Shown here piece by piece: positions 1-5,384 of a stretch of DNA of 5,827 bases. Origin of the DNA: Chryseobacterium gleum (GTDB lineage Bacteria; Bacteroidota; Bacteroidia; Flavobacteriales_D; Sanyastnellaceae). The DNA lies in the NCBI GenBank assembly GCA_943330925.2, contig CALQJP020000171.1, positions 1-5,827 of the forward strand, in the 5' to 3' direction. Numbering within the stretch: the first letter of the stretch is position 1; the number at the start of each line of letters is the position of its first letter. The notes under the pieces are model-generated. The model was given only the letters and a program-made list of their open reading frames with translations, ran no database searches and was not told the origin of the DNA. The position numbers were made by a program, and so were the translations under genes.

Positions 1-2817
1 CATGCTTTCGAGCATAGAGAAGTTGTCGAGTCGGCCTTCTGTAACACGAAGGTCCATGTGGATTTCAGATTCATTCACAATCGGCATGAGGTCTTTGTGC
101 ATGCGCAACTTACCGGTGATGTGGCCTGAGAGTTTTCCATGCAGATTTTCAGAAACCAAATAGTCCTGTCCGAAGTTGTCGAACTTCATCATGAGCTTAT
201 CGAGATCCACGTGTTCCACCTCCATATCCGGACTGAAGTAGATATGCTCGGGGTCTGAACCGTTGAAGTAACCTTTTATTTTCCAGTCACCGTCGGCAGC
301 ATGCAGGTTGAGCTTATCGACATGCAGATAATGATCAGGAGTGATGTGAAGCGCAGCATCAATGTCATGAATAAGGTACTTGTGATAGTTCAAATGCCCG
401 ATTTTCACATCAAAGGTCATGTGCGAAAAGGGGATGGTGTAGATGTTGAATCCTTGATCATGCGCAGCCATCGAGCCCCCAGATTCCGTTTGCTGTGTGG
501 GTAAGGTGGTAGTAGAAGCTGCGCCTAATTGATACATGAACAGTTGATCGAAATCCAATCGGTTCGATGTTAGTTCGAACTTATTCTCTCGAATCTTCTG
601 CGATTCATCGTCACCGAGGTAGTAATGCAAAGTGGTCTTGATATCACTATTGCCGAGTTTTCCGGTGAAATCTTCGACGACCAAGTGATCTTTTTCGTAG
701 TGAATTCGACCTTTCAATTTTTCCATGCGCAGTGCATGCAATTTCATTTTCGCTTCGAATTGATCGAGCTTCAGATCAATGGATTGAAGCCCTTCGTTGA
801 AATGGAGATCAGTCGATCCTCGTAGTATCAAGTTGTCAAATTCCTCATGGCGATAGTCTTCCGGTACGTAGTTCTCACCCTTGTATGAGAATATATCCTC
901 CAGTTGAAGCATATTCGACTTTAAGTCGAACTCCAGGTGCGTGTCGCCTTTAGGATGCTCCGCAAACCACAAATCGTAGTGTTTGAGTTTACCCGAAAAA
1001 TGAAAATCACTTTTATCCAAAAGCCCCGAGAAATCGATAACCCGAAAATCTTCCTCTTCTACAAATACATCTGCATGAAAGTCTTGGATTTTATGCGGAT
1101 AGTGAGTGAGCTGGGCGCTGAAATTGTCGATGAAGAATTCACCTATCGGCAAATGAGGCGATTCAGTAAAGGCTTTGGCACTGGCATTGAAATGCAAGTC
1201 AATTGCCAGGTCTTTGATTTGCTCGTCGAATGATGCGATACTGTCTTTTCCCGTTAGTTCAAACAAGTCGAGCATTGAACTGGTCACTTTCAACTTGGCG
1301 AGCACAGGTTGGTCGGTATGGTGAATAATCGCCGGCAAGTCGTCGACCGTTCCGCTCACGTGAATATCGGAGTTGCCCATTTGCACGTTGCAGTAGTCGA
1401 TAACGGCTTGGTGTCCGTTCATTTCCGCGTGAAGATCGATGTCTTTGATAGGCACATCTCCATCTGTGCTGCTAAAGCTGAGGTTATCGATTTTCAATTG
1501 AGTGAAATACGATTCATTCAGTTTTTCAATGCTTTTTTCGGGGTGTTCCAGACTGATGATGTCGTGGAAGTTGGTAATGAGGTTTACTTTTCCATTCAAG
1601 TTGTATAGCTCGGTCAATCCGAAGAATTTTGCCAGGAAGTTGAGGTCGAAGTCAGAGTCGAGCTGCAAATCAATTTCCGGTTCATCGAAGTTTTTGACCA
1701 GCAGATTACCGCTGAATGTGCCGGCTTCAGGTCTTGCAGAGAAGTCCTTAATGCCAAACTCCATCGTGGAAGTATTGCGGGCATCGCCATTGGTGAAATA
1801 CCCGCTGAAGTTTAACTCGTCCAGTTTCTTGTCTACTTCTGTGTTATTGAAAAAAGCGTGCTCACAGCCAAATCGTGCGTTGACAGCAGGGCTATTGCCG
1901 TTTGCTGTTTTTCCCTGAATGGTAGCTTCGAAGAAAATCTGTCCTTTGTTCTGATATTTTTTGAGAACTGGAGCCAGTTCAGGCGGAGCAACTGCGAGAA
2001 ATAAGTCAAAGTTGGGTTTATTGCCTGAGAATTTTAGATCGACATACACGTCATCCTTGAAGTCGATGGTGCCACCGGTTTCAAAGAGAGCTCCTTCGAG
2101 TTTAGCTGTAGTTGGACTTATCGCTAGCGATTGATTCGGCTTGGAGTAATCTACCTCCGTTTCGAACTCGAAATGCTTGTGCTTAATGAAGGTAGTATCG
2201 CCTTCGAGAATGATGCTGAGCTCGAATTTGGAATCCAGATTAGCATAAATATGCTCCGGGTTGGATTTGAAAGAGGTGGTTGCTTCCGAGATGTAAACGT
2301 CTACCATGAGATCCGCATCCGGTTTCGATTTGGAGATGTCGACATCCGTTATTTCGATTTGTTTCAGATGCAGATGAAACTCTTCCTCGGTGTCTTCAAC
2401 CGGGACTTGTGTAGCGAATGCTTTAGCCAGATTTAATTCACCATCGGGATATTGCACAAGGTCGATGCGGCCGTGTTCCAGGTCGATTTTTTTGATCTCT
2501 GTTTTTCCGTTGATAATGGTCCAGAGGTCGAAGCCAACATAGACTTCTTTTAGGTTTATGATAGGAGAGTCATTCACATTTTTCGTTTCATAAACGTGGA
2601 ATTCTTCCAGGTCAATGGATATGTAGGGGAAATCATGAAAGAGTGCTATGTGAGAATCACGCAATTCAATTCGACCCGTAAAGTCTGCATTGGCTTTGGT
2701 GAGCAGTTCCTGAACGATAGCGTCTTGCTTGTTGTAGAGCACCAATACGGTTGCAGCGAATACCCCAATCAGGATCAATAGACATATCGAAATAAGAAGT
2801 AGTAGTTTCTTAATCAT
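1..2817 (-). CDS. AsmA-family membrane-anchored protein, C-terminus cut by window edge
   Basis: Translating the minus strand from the ATG at 2817-2815 gives 939 codons without a stop, reaching base 1 exactly in frame, so the C-terminus lies outside the window. The protein opens with Lys3-Lys4 and a hydrophobic helix at about residues 5-28, which should anchor it in the inner membrane with the rest in the periplasm. What follows is long, beta-rich and repetitive, with many 'G..DF....G' strand patterns, as in the AsmA/TamB-like proteins that bridge inner and outer membrane and are linked to lipid transport and envelope integrity. A low-complexity Thr/Gln/Ser/Gly linker at about residues 765-787 precedes the conserved C-terminal AsmA-like part, with the motif HGKLSGHITG at 893-902. 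Relatives continue roughly 100-200 residues further. It is the last visible gene of a minus-strand run, 98 bp after the hydrolase gene. The family call is firm; its substrate is unknown. Confidence 0.92.
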   Translation of the reverse strand, partial: MIKKLLLLISICLLILIGVFAATVLVLYNKQDAIVQELLTKANADFTGRIELRDSHIALFHDFPYISIDLEEFHVYETKNVNDSPIINLKEVYVGFDLWTIINGKTEIKKIDLEHGRIDLVQYPDGELNLAKAFATQVPVEDTEEEFHLHLKQIEITDVDISKSKPDADLMVDVYISEATTSFKSNPEHIYANLDSKFELSIILEGDTTFIKHKHFEFETEVDYSKPNQSLAISPTTAKLEGALFETGGTIDFKDDVYVDLKFSGNKPNFDLFLAVAPPELAPVLKKYQNKGQIFFEATIQGKTANGNSPAVNARFGCEHAFFNNTEVDKKLDELNFSGYFTNGDARNTSTMEFGIKDFSARPEAGTFSGNLLVKNFDEPEIDLQLDSDFDLNFLAKFFGLTELYNLNGKVNLITNFHDIISLEHPEKSIEKLNESYFTQLKIDNLSFSSTDGDVPIKDIDLHAEMNGHQAVIDYCNVQMGNSDIHVSGTVDDLPAIIHHTDQPVLAKLKVTSSMLDLFELTGKDSIASFDEQIKDLAIDLHFNASAKAFTESPHLPIGEFFIDNFSAQLTHYPHKIQDFHADVFVEEEDFRVIDFSGLLDKSDFHFSGKLKHYDLWFAEHPKGDTHLEFDLKSNMLQLEDIFSYKGENYVPEDYRHEEFDNLILRGSTDLHFNEGLQSIDLKLDQFEAKMKLHALRMEKLKGRIHYEKDHLVVEDFTGKLGNSDIKTTLHYYLGDDESQKIRENKFELTSNRLDFDQLFMYQLGAASTTTLPTQQTESGGSMAAHDQGFNIYTIPFSHMTFDVKIGHLNYHKYLIHDIDAALHITPDHYLHVDKLNLHAADGDWKIKGYFNGSDPEHIYFSPDMEVEHVDLDKLMMKFDNFGQDYLVSENLHGKLSGHITGKLRMHKDLMPIVNESEIHMDLRVTEGRLDNFSMLESM

Positions 2818-2915
2818 GCGCCAAAATATAGTTCAGCCAACGTTACTCTTGCAGCCCATTCTAAATTGAATTGAACAAGCGTTTTGTATTTGCTGTCAGT
2901 TTTTTTCCCCAGTCC
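2818..2915 (-). other. 98-bp spacer between hydrolase and AsmA genes
   Basis: This AT-rich spacer has no convincing hairpin terminator for the hydrolase gene. Reading the minus strand it begins GGACTGGGG followed by seven A and ends in TATATTTTGGCGC directly before the AsmA start. TATATTTTG resembles the Bacteroidota -7 box TAnnTTTG, but with three bases instead of two between TA and TTTG, and it lies only three bases from the ATG. It would therefore give an almost leaderless transcript. I see no purine-rich ribosome binding site, which is usual for this phylum. The spacing allows either read-through from the hydrolase gene or a separate promoter. Confidence 0.4.
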
Positions 2916-4067
2916 TCAGTCCTCACACATCGTCCCATACGCCTCAATCATCAGGATCACATCGGCCACGCCCACCACACCGTCGAGGTTGAGGTCGGCA
3001 GGGCAGGCCGGATCGGTTGGAGGTAACGTAGAGGTTACACCTTGATTGGCGCAGATGGGTGCAGCGTTGATATCATCGTCGGCGAAACTGAAGCAGTAAC
3101 CGCACATGGTTCTTTTTAAAAAGCAGCTGGCAAGTTTCACCAGGTTGAGTTGCGGGTAGGTACAATGGTTGGGAAGCACCTGCGGTGCAGTGTGCAACTC
3201 GGAGCACATCCCATTCTGCAAGCGGTATCCATGAATGGAGTTAGATCCGTGGTAGTATAAAAATCCACTACAAAAGCAAGCAATGAGTGGCCCGCTATTG
3301 TAGGGCACTACACAGTCGTTTCCATCGTGAAAGCTGATGACGGGAATACTTGGCTGATCATCCATATCAGCACGCTCGGCCATAGCTCCGCATTGGTTCA
3401 CCAGTCCTTTAATACTATAGGTGGATATCGAATTGTTTCCGGAGGCGTCGAGCAAACCTACCTCAGCACTGAATCCGTCTGCCACTTGTGCGTCTGCTTC
3501 CTGCTGATTCCAAAAGGTGGTTTGCAATCCTGTAATGCTCCCCGCGCTTTGTCCGTTCACAAATATCCAGTCGGTATCTATTCCCCATTGGGAAGCGTTA
3601 TCGACACAGAAACGCAATGCTGCTCGTGCGTCTTGCACCGCGCAGTAAACGGCTTTTTGAAGATTGCTTCCGAAGCAGTTTATACAAAGAACGTTGTCGC
3701 AGTTCCATCCCAAGCGATAGTTGATATTGGCCACCACAAACCCGCGCCTGGCGAATTCTAGACTCTGATAGGTCAGCTCATTTTTATCACCGGCGATAAA
3801 TCCGCCTCCGTGAATATTAAGGATGAATGGACGCTCTTCGACTTCATCAATTGCAGGACTAGGGTAATATACATCCATGAGCAGCGGCGTATCCTGTCCG
3901 GTGAAATACTGAAGTGCAGATCCGTACTGTATGTTTTGCAACACCACTATATCGGCACTGTCGAATACCGCTGTTTCAGAATAACGCTGTGAAACGCAGT
4001 GCTGGGCGTTGAGGGCTAGATGCAAGAAAACCGTAAAGGTGAAAATGATGGCTTTTTTCAGAGGCAT
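2916..4067 (-). CDS. Secreted alpha/beta hydrolase (carboxylesterase-like) with C-terminal dockerin-like EF-hand
   Basis: The 383-residue product starts at ATG 4067, giving a clean signal peptide (Lys4-Lys5, hydrophobic 7-19, cleavage ALNA|QH after residue 21). An in-frame TTG at 4088 would only add seven residues before it. The mature protein has the alpha/beta-hydrolase layout of secreted carboxylesterase/feruloyl-esterase-like enzymes: HGGGF at 86-90 (oxyanion hole), ARRGFVVANINYRLG at 106-120, and the nucleophile elbow GQSAG at 172-176 with Ser174. Asp251 in the DCVVPY stretch is the likely acid. The catalytic His is not certain; His292 and His301 are candidates. The substrate cannot be told; an ester is inferred. 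After a Thr/Pro-rich hinge (about 345-354), residues 355-381 form one dockerin-like calcium loop (DLNLDG, ligands Asp358, Asn360, Asp362, Asp369) flanked by Cys355 and Cys381. The protein has 18 cysteines, suggesting disulfides. No type A T9SS tag is seen. It lies 63 bp after the T9SS cargo gene. Confidence 0.92.
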   Translation of the reverse strand: MPLKKAIIFTFTVFLHLALNAQHCVSQRYSETAVFDSADIVVLQNIQYGSALQYFTGQDTPLLMDVYYPSPAIDEVEERPFILNIHGGGFIAGDKNELTYQSLEFARRGFVVANINYRLGWNCDNVLCINCFGSNLQKAVYCAVQDARAALRFCVDNASQWGIDTDWIFVNGQSAGSITGLQTTFWNQQEADAQVADGFSAEVGLLDASGNNSISTYSIKGLVNQCGAMAERADMDDQPSIPVISFHDGNDCVVPYNSGPLIACFCSGFLYYHGSNSIHGYRLQNGMCSELHTAPQVLPNHCTYPQLNLVKLASCFLKRTMCGYCFSFADDDINAAPICANQGVTSTLPPTDPACPADLNLDGVVGVADVILMIEAYGTMCED

Positions 4068-4087
4068 AATGCGAAGATAGAAATTCA

Positions 4088-4108
4088 ATGCGCCTCATTC
4101 TTGCGCAT
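4088..4108 (-). other. Weak hairpin in the spacer between the T9SS cargo and hydrolase genes
   Basis: A perfect 6-bp inverted repeat, ATGCGC at 4088-4093 and GCGCAT at 4103-4108, encloses a 9-nt loop in the 63-bp gap. It follows the stop of the T9SS cargo gene by 22 bases on the minus strand. There is no U-tract after the stem, only GAATTTC, so it is not a convincing intrinsic terminator and may at most attenuate transcription or stabilise the RNA end. TATCTTCG at 4079-4072, just before the hydrolase start, matches seven of eight positions of TAnnTTTG but sits only four bases from the ATG. Confidence 0.3.
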
Positions 4109-4130
4109 GACTGCTTTCCAATTCACGCGA

Positions 4131-5009
4131 TTACTTCGCAACGCGCGCAGTCCTCCAAACGTCTCCATGCCGCGCCTGAACGATGTAAATGCCCGAGGGC
4201 AATTGCTCAACCGATAGCTGGTTGGTTTTACGTGTCTTCTCAGAAATCAATTTTCCGGAGAAATCCATCAGCCGAATAGCATCAGGTGCTGTGGTAAAAT
4301 TCAAAACATCCGTCGCGGGGTTCGGCCAAATGAGCAAGGGCTCGCTTTCGTGGTTTTCGACACTGTACCAGATGCAGTCGAGGCCGATAAGTTCTCCAAA
4401 ATTTGGTGAAGAATTCGCTGCAGGTAAGATTTGCAAGAGAATAGGACCTTCGCCGCCGCTGATGTACTCCGCTTCCAGATTGATGCTGTCGGCATGCAAG
4501 TGCCATAGTGTTTGAGGTGAGATAACCAGATTAACACAGTCTATGGTTTCATCTAGACACTCGAGCCATTCAACGTGTTGATTGGTGGTCAATGTGAATC
4601 CGGAATAAGCAAATACTTCGTTTAAACCATTAAACGCCTGAATGTTGATCGTATCGAAAATTCCGGTTGAATCGCCGTAGGAGGTTATCTTGAACTTGAT
4701 GGTGTTGTTGGTGCAAAGAACATCGGTCCAGATGCAGCTGTCGGCCTGGCAGGTGGGCGTTTCCACATGCAAACAAATTTCGCGTATCCCCGGGTAAAGC
4801 AGTACGTTGCCGGATGTTCCTTCGGCTATAATTCCACCCTCCGTCGTCCAAGTATAGGTTGCGGTTGAGTCGACCCACCCGGCATCGAGTTGCACATGCA
4901 TGGGCTCGCTGTTGTCGATGGTAAACGCAGCATTGCATTGAGTGTCTTGCGCGTTCATGCAGGATGCGATGAACAGCAGATTTAGAGTTAGTGCGAAGAA
5001 TTTTCTCAT
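4131..5009 (-). CDS. Secreted protein with PKD-like N-terminal part and T9SS type A sorting domain
   Basis: The 292-residue product starts at ATG 5009. Residues 1-20 are a signal peptide (Arg2-Lys3, hydrophobic core 4-15) with a probable signal peptidase I site at MNA|QD. IASC at 14-17 also resembles a lipobox, so the processing route is not settled. Residues about 25-100 look like the PKD-like beta-sandwich common in Bacteroidota surface proteins (YTWTTEGG at 52-59, then GNVLLYPGIREICLHV) with several paired cysteines. Residues about 100-215 are beta-rich and I do not recognise them. Residues about 221-292 are a T9SS type A C-terminal tag: PLLIWPNPATDVLNF, then IRLMDFSGKLI, LPSGIYIVQ at 270-278 and a terminal Lys. 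The tag directs export across the outer membrane by the Por/gliding machinery and is then usually removed. No catalytic motif is seen, so the role is open: adhesion or binding is an inference from the domain type. It is the first gene of the minus-strand run. Confidence 0.91.
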   Translation of the reverse strand: MRKFFALTLNLLFIASCMNAQDTQCNAAFTIDNSEPMHVQLDAGWVDSTATYTWTTEGGIIAEGTSGNVLLYPGIREICLHVETPTCQADSCIWTDVLCTNNTIKFKITSYGDSTGIFDTINIQAFNGLNEVFAYSGFTLTTNQHVEWLECLDETIDCVNLVISPQTLWHLHADSINLEAEYISGGEGPILLQILPAANSSPNFGELIGLDCIWYSVENHESEPLLIWPNPATDVLNFTTAPDAIRLMDFSGKLISEKTRKTNQLSVEQLPSGIYIVQARHGDVWRTARVAK

Positions 5010-5029
5010 AGTTTCAGTACATGGAGTTG

Positions 5030-5037
5030 CAAAAATA
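5030..5037 (-). promoter_or_regulatory. Candidate Bacteroidota -7 promoter box for the T9SS cargo gene
   Basis: Reading the minus strand, TATTTTTG matches the Bacteroidota sigma-ABfr -7 consensus TAnnTTTG at every defined position. It ends 20 bp before the ATG at 5009, giving a short leader of roughly 10-20 nt. No TTTG box is visible near -33; that position falls in the hairpin/tandem repeat region just upstream. With only the -7 half supported, the call is tentative. Confidence 0.4.
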
Positions 5038-5047
5038 CCCTGCCTTG

Positions 5048-5074
5048 GTTGAGTCTCGGCTTCGCTCGACTAAC
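5048..5074 (-). repeat. REP-like hairpin, copy A
   Basis: On the plus strand, AGTC at 5052-5055 and GACT at 5068-5071 flank a 12-nt loop. GTT at 5048-5050 and AAC at 5072-5074 extend the stem after one bulged base (G5051), giving seven pairs. Read on the minus strand the loop is GAGCGAAGCCGA, nearly the same as in the two copies at 5185 and 5226. It lies 10 bp upstream of the -7-like box of the T9SS cargo gene, and its right half is the first part of the 16-bp tandem array. Confidence 0.6.
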
Positions 5075-5173
5075 GCTTTGCTGGACTACCGCTTTGCTGG
5101 ACTACCGCTTCGCTCGACTACCGCTTTGCTCGACTACCGCTTTGCTGGACTACCGCTTCGCTCGACTACCGCC
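5051..5173 (+). repeat. 16-bp tandem repeat array, arranged as two 48-bp blocks
   Basis: Six full units (5067-5162) of consensus SGACTACCGCTTYGCT are preceded by a degenerate unit (5051-5066) and followed by a partial one (5163-5173). Units start at 5067, 5083, 5099, 5115, 5131 and 5147. Two variable bases, the T/C in TTYGCT and the C/G that follows it, are linked in all junctions but one. The array is really a three-unit block repeated: 5067-5114 and 5115-5162 differ at only two of 48 positions. TTCGCTCGACT within the units is the reverse complement of the hairpin loop family, so the array probably grew from copy A. There are no spacers, so it is not a CRISPR. Confidence 0.9.
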
Positions 5174-5184
5174 GAAACTTGCGC

Positions 5185-5204
5185 CACCGAGCGAAGTCGA
5201 GGTG
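5185..5204 (+). repeat. REP-like hairpin, copy B
   Basis: CACC at 5185-5188 and GGTG at 5201-5204 are complementary and enclose the 12-nt loop GAGCGAAGTCGA. The loop matches copies A and C at 11 and 10 of 12 positions, while the arms differ in sequence yet remain paired. Here the stem does not extend beyond four pairs. From memory, similar short elements with a GAGCGAAGTCGA core are scattered through Bacteroidota intergenic regions; this needs a genome search to confirm. Confidence 0.6.
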
Positions 5205-5225
5205 CTCATCACTCGCGAATGGCAC

Positions 5226-5252
5226 GGTCCCCGAGCGAAGCCTAGGGGTACC
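5226..5252 (+). repeat. REP-like hairpin, copy C
   Basis: CCCC at 5229-5232 and GGGG at 5245-5248 enclose the loop GAGCGAAGCCTA. After one bulged base (T5249) the stem continues with GGT at 5226-5228 pairing to ACC at 5250-5252. The four-pair plus bulge plus three-pair design is the same as in copy A, with the bulge on the arm 3' of the GAGCGAAG loop in both. There is no T-tract, so it is not a standard terminator. Confidence 0.6.
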
Positions 5253-5322
5253 TGCAATCAACGAAAAGCTTTGCCTTGCCCGCACTTAGTGCATGGTATT
5301 TCGTACTTCCCGTAATCCGTCA

Positions 5323-5371
5323 ATTGTAAATTGTAATTTGTGATTTGTAATTAGTCATTTGTAATTTGTAA
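5323..5371 (+). repeat. AT-rich 7-bp tandem repeat before the plus-strand gene
   Basis: Seven consecutive 7-bp units of consensus WTTGTAA fill 49 bp: two ATTGTAA, then TTTGTGA, TTTGTAA, TTAGTCA and two TTTGTAA. The last unit ends 13 bp before the ATG at 5385. Each TTTGTAA-TTTG junction contains TAATTTG, which is one base short of the -7 consensus TAnnTTTG, and supplies repeated TTTG words like the -33 box. The array may therefore contain or set the spacing of the promoter of the downstream gene; that is inference. Confidence 0.85.
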
Positions 5372-5384
5372 TTATTTTCACGTT

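Larger units (their letters stand above)
5010..5384. other. 375-bp divergent intergenic region, rich in repeats
   Basis: This stretch separates the minus-strand T9SS cargo gene from the plus-strand secreted protein gene, so promoters for both should lie here. From left to right it holds a -7-like box for the minus gene, a hairpin that merges into a 16-bp tandem array, two further hairpins with the same loop, a plain stretch (about 5253-5322), and an AT-rich 7-bp array ending 13 bp before the plus-strand start. The plain stretch contains a small palindrome, GCAC-TTA-GTGC at 5282-5292, of unknown meaning. Short open frames on both strands here are made of the repeats themselves and have no recognisable protein features. 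Confidence 0.8.

Noticed and set aside
301..2781. Several plus-strand frames of 60-140 codons opposite the AsmA gene
   Set aside because: They are antisense to a continuous 939-codon frame with clear family features, and their products show no recognisable motifs.
2893..2910. Rho-independent terminator at the seven-T run
   Set aside because: The T run reads on the plus strand, where no gene ends, and only a three-base stem (CTG/CAG) precedes it; on the minus strand it is an A run.
3327..3761. Plus-strand 144-codon frame
   Set aside because: It is antisense to the catalytic core of the hydrolase, whose HGGGF and GQSAG motifs establish the coding strand.
4068..4088. TTG at 4088 as the start of the hydrolase
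   Set aside because: It adds seven residues in front of an already complete signal peptide. ATG 4067 puts Lys4-Lys5 directly before the hydrophobic core.
4282..4938. Minus-strand frames overlapping the T9SS cargo gene in other frames
   Set aside because: The frame with signal peptide and T9SS tag covers the whole region; the others lack any protein features.
5051..5173. CRISPR array
   Set aside because: Units of 16 bp follow each other directly without unique spacers, and no cas gene is near.
5021..5245. Plus-strand 74-codon frame with a 16-residue protein repeat (LLDYRFAGLPLRSTTA)
   Set aside because: The protein repeat is just the 48-bp DNA block read in one frame. The overlapping frame from 5049 is equally open, the region lies between divergent promoters, and there is no signal, domain or plausible composition.
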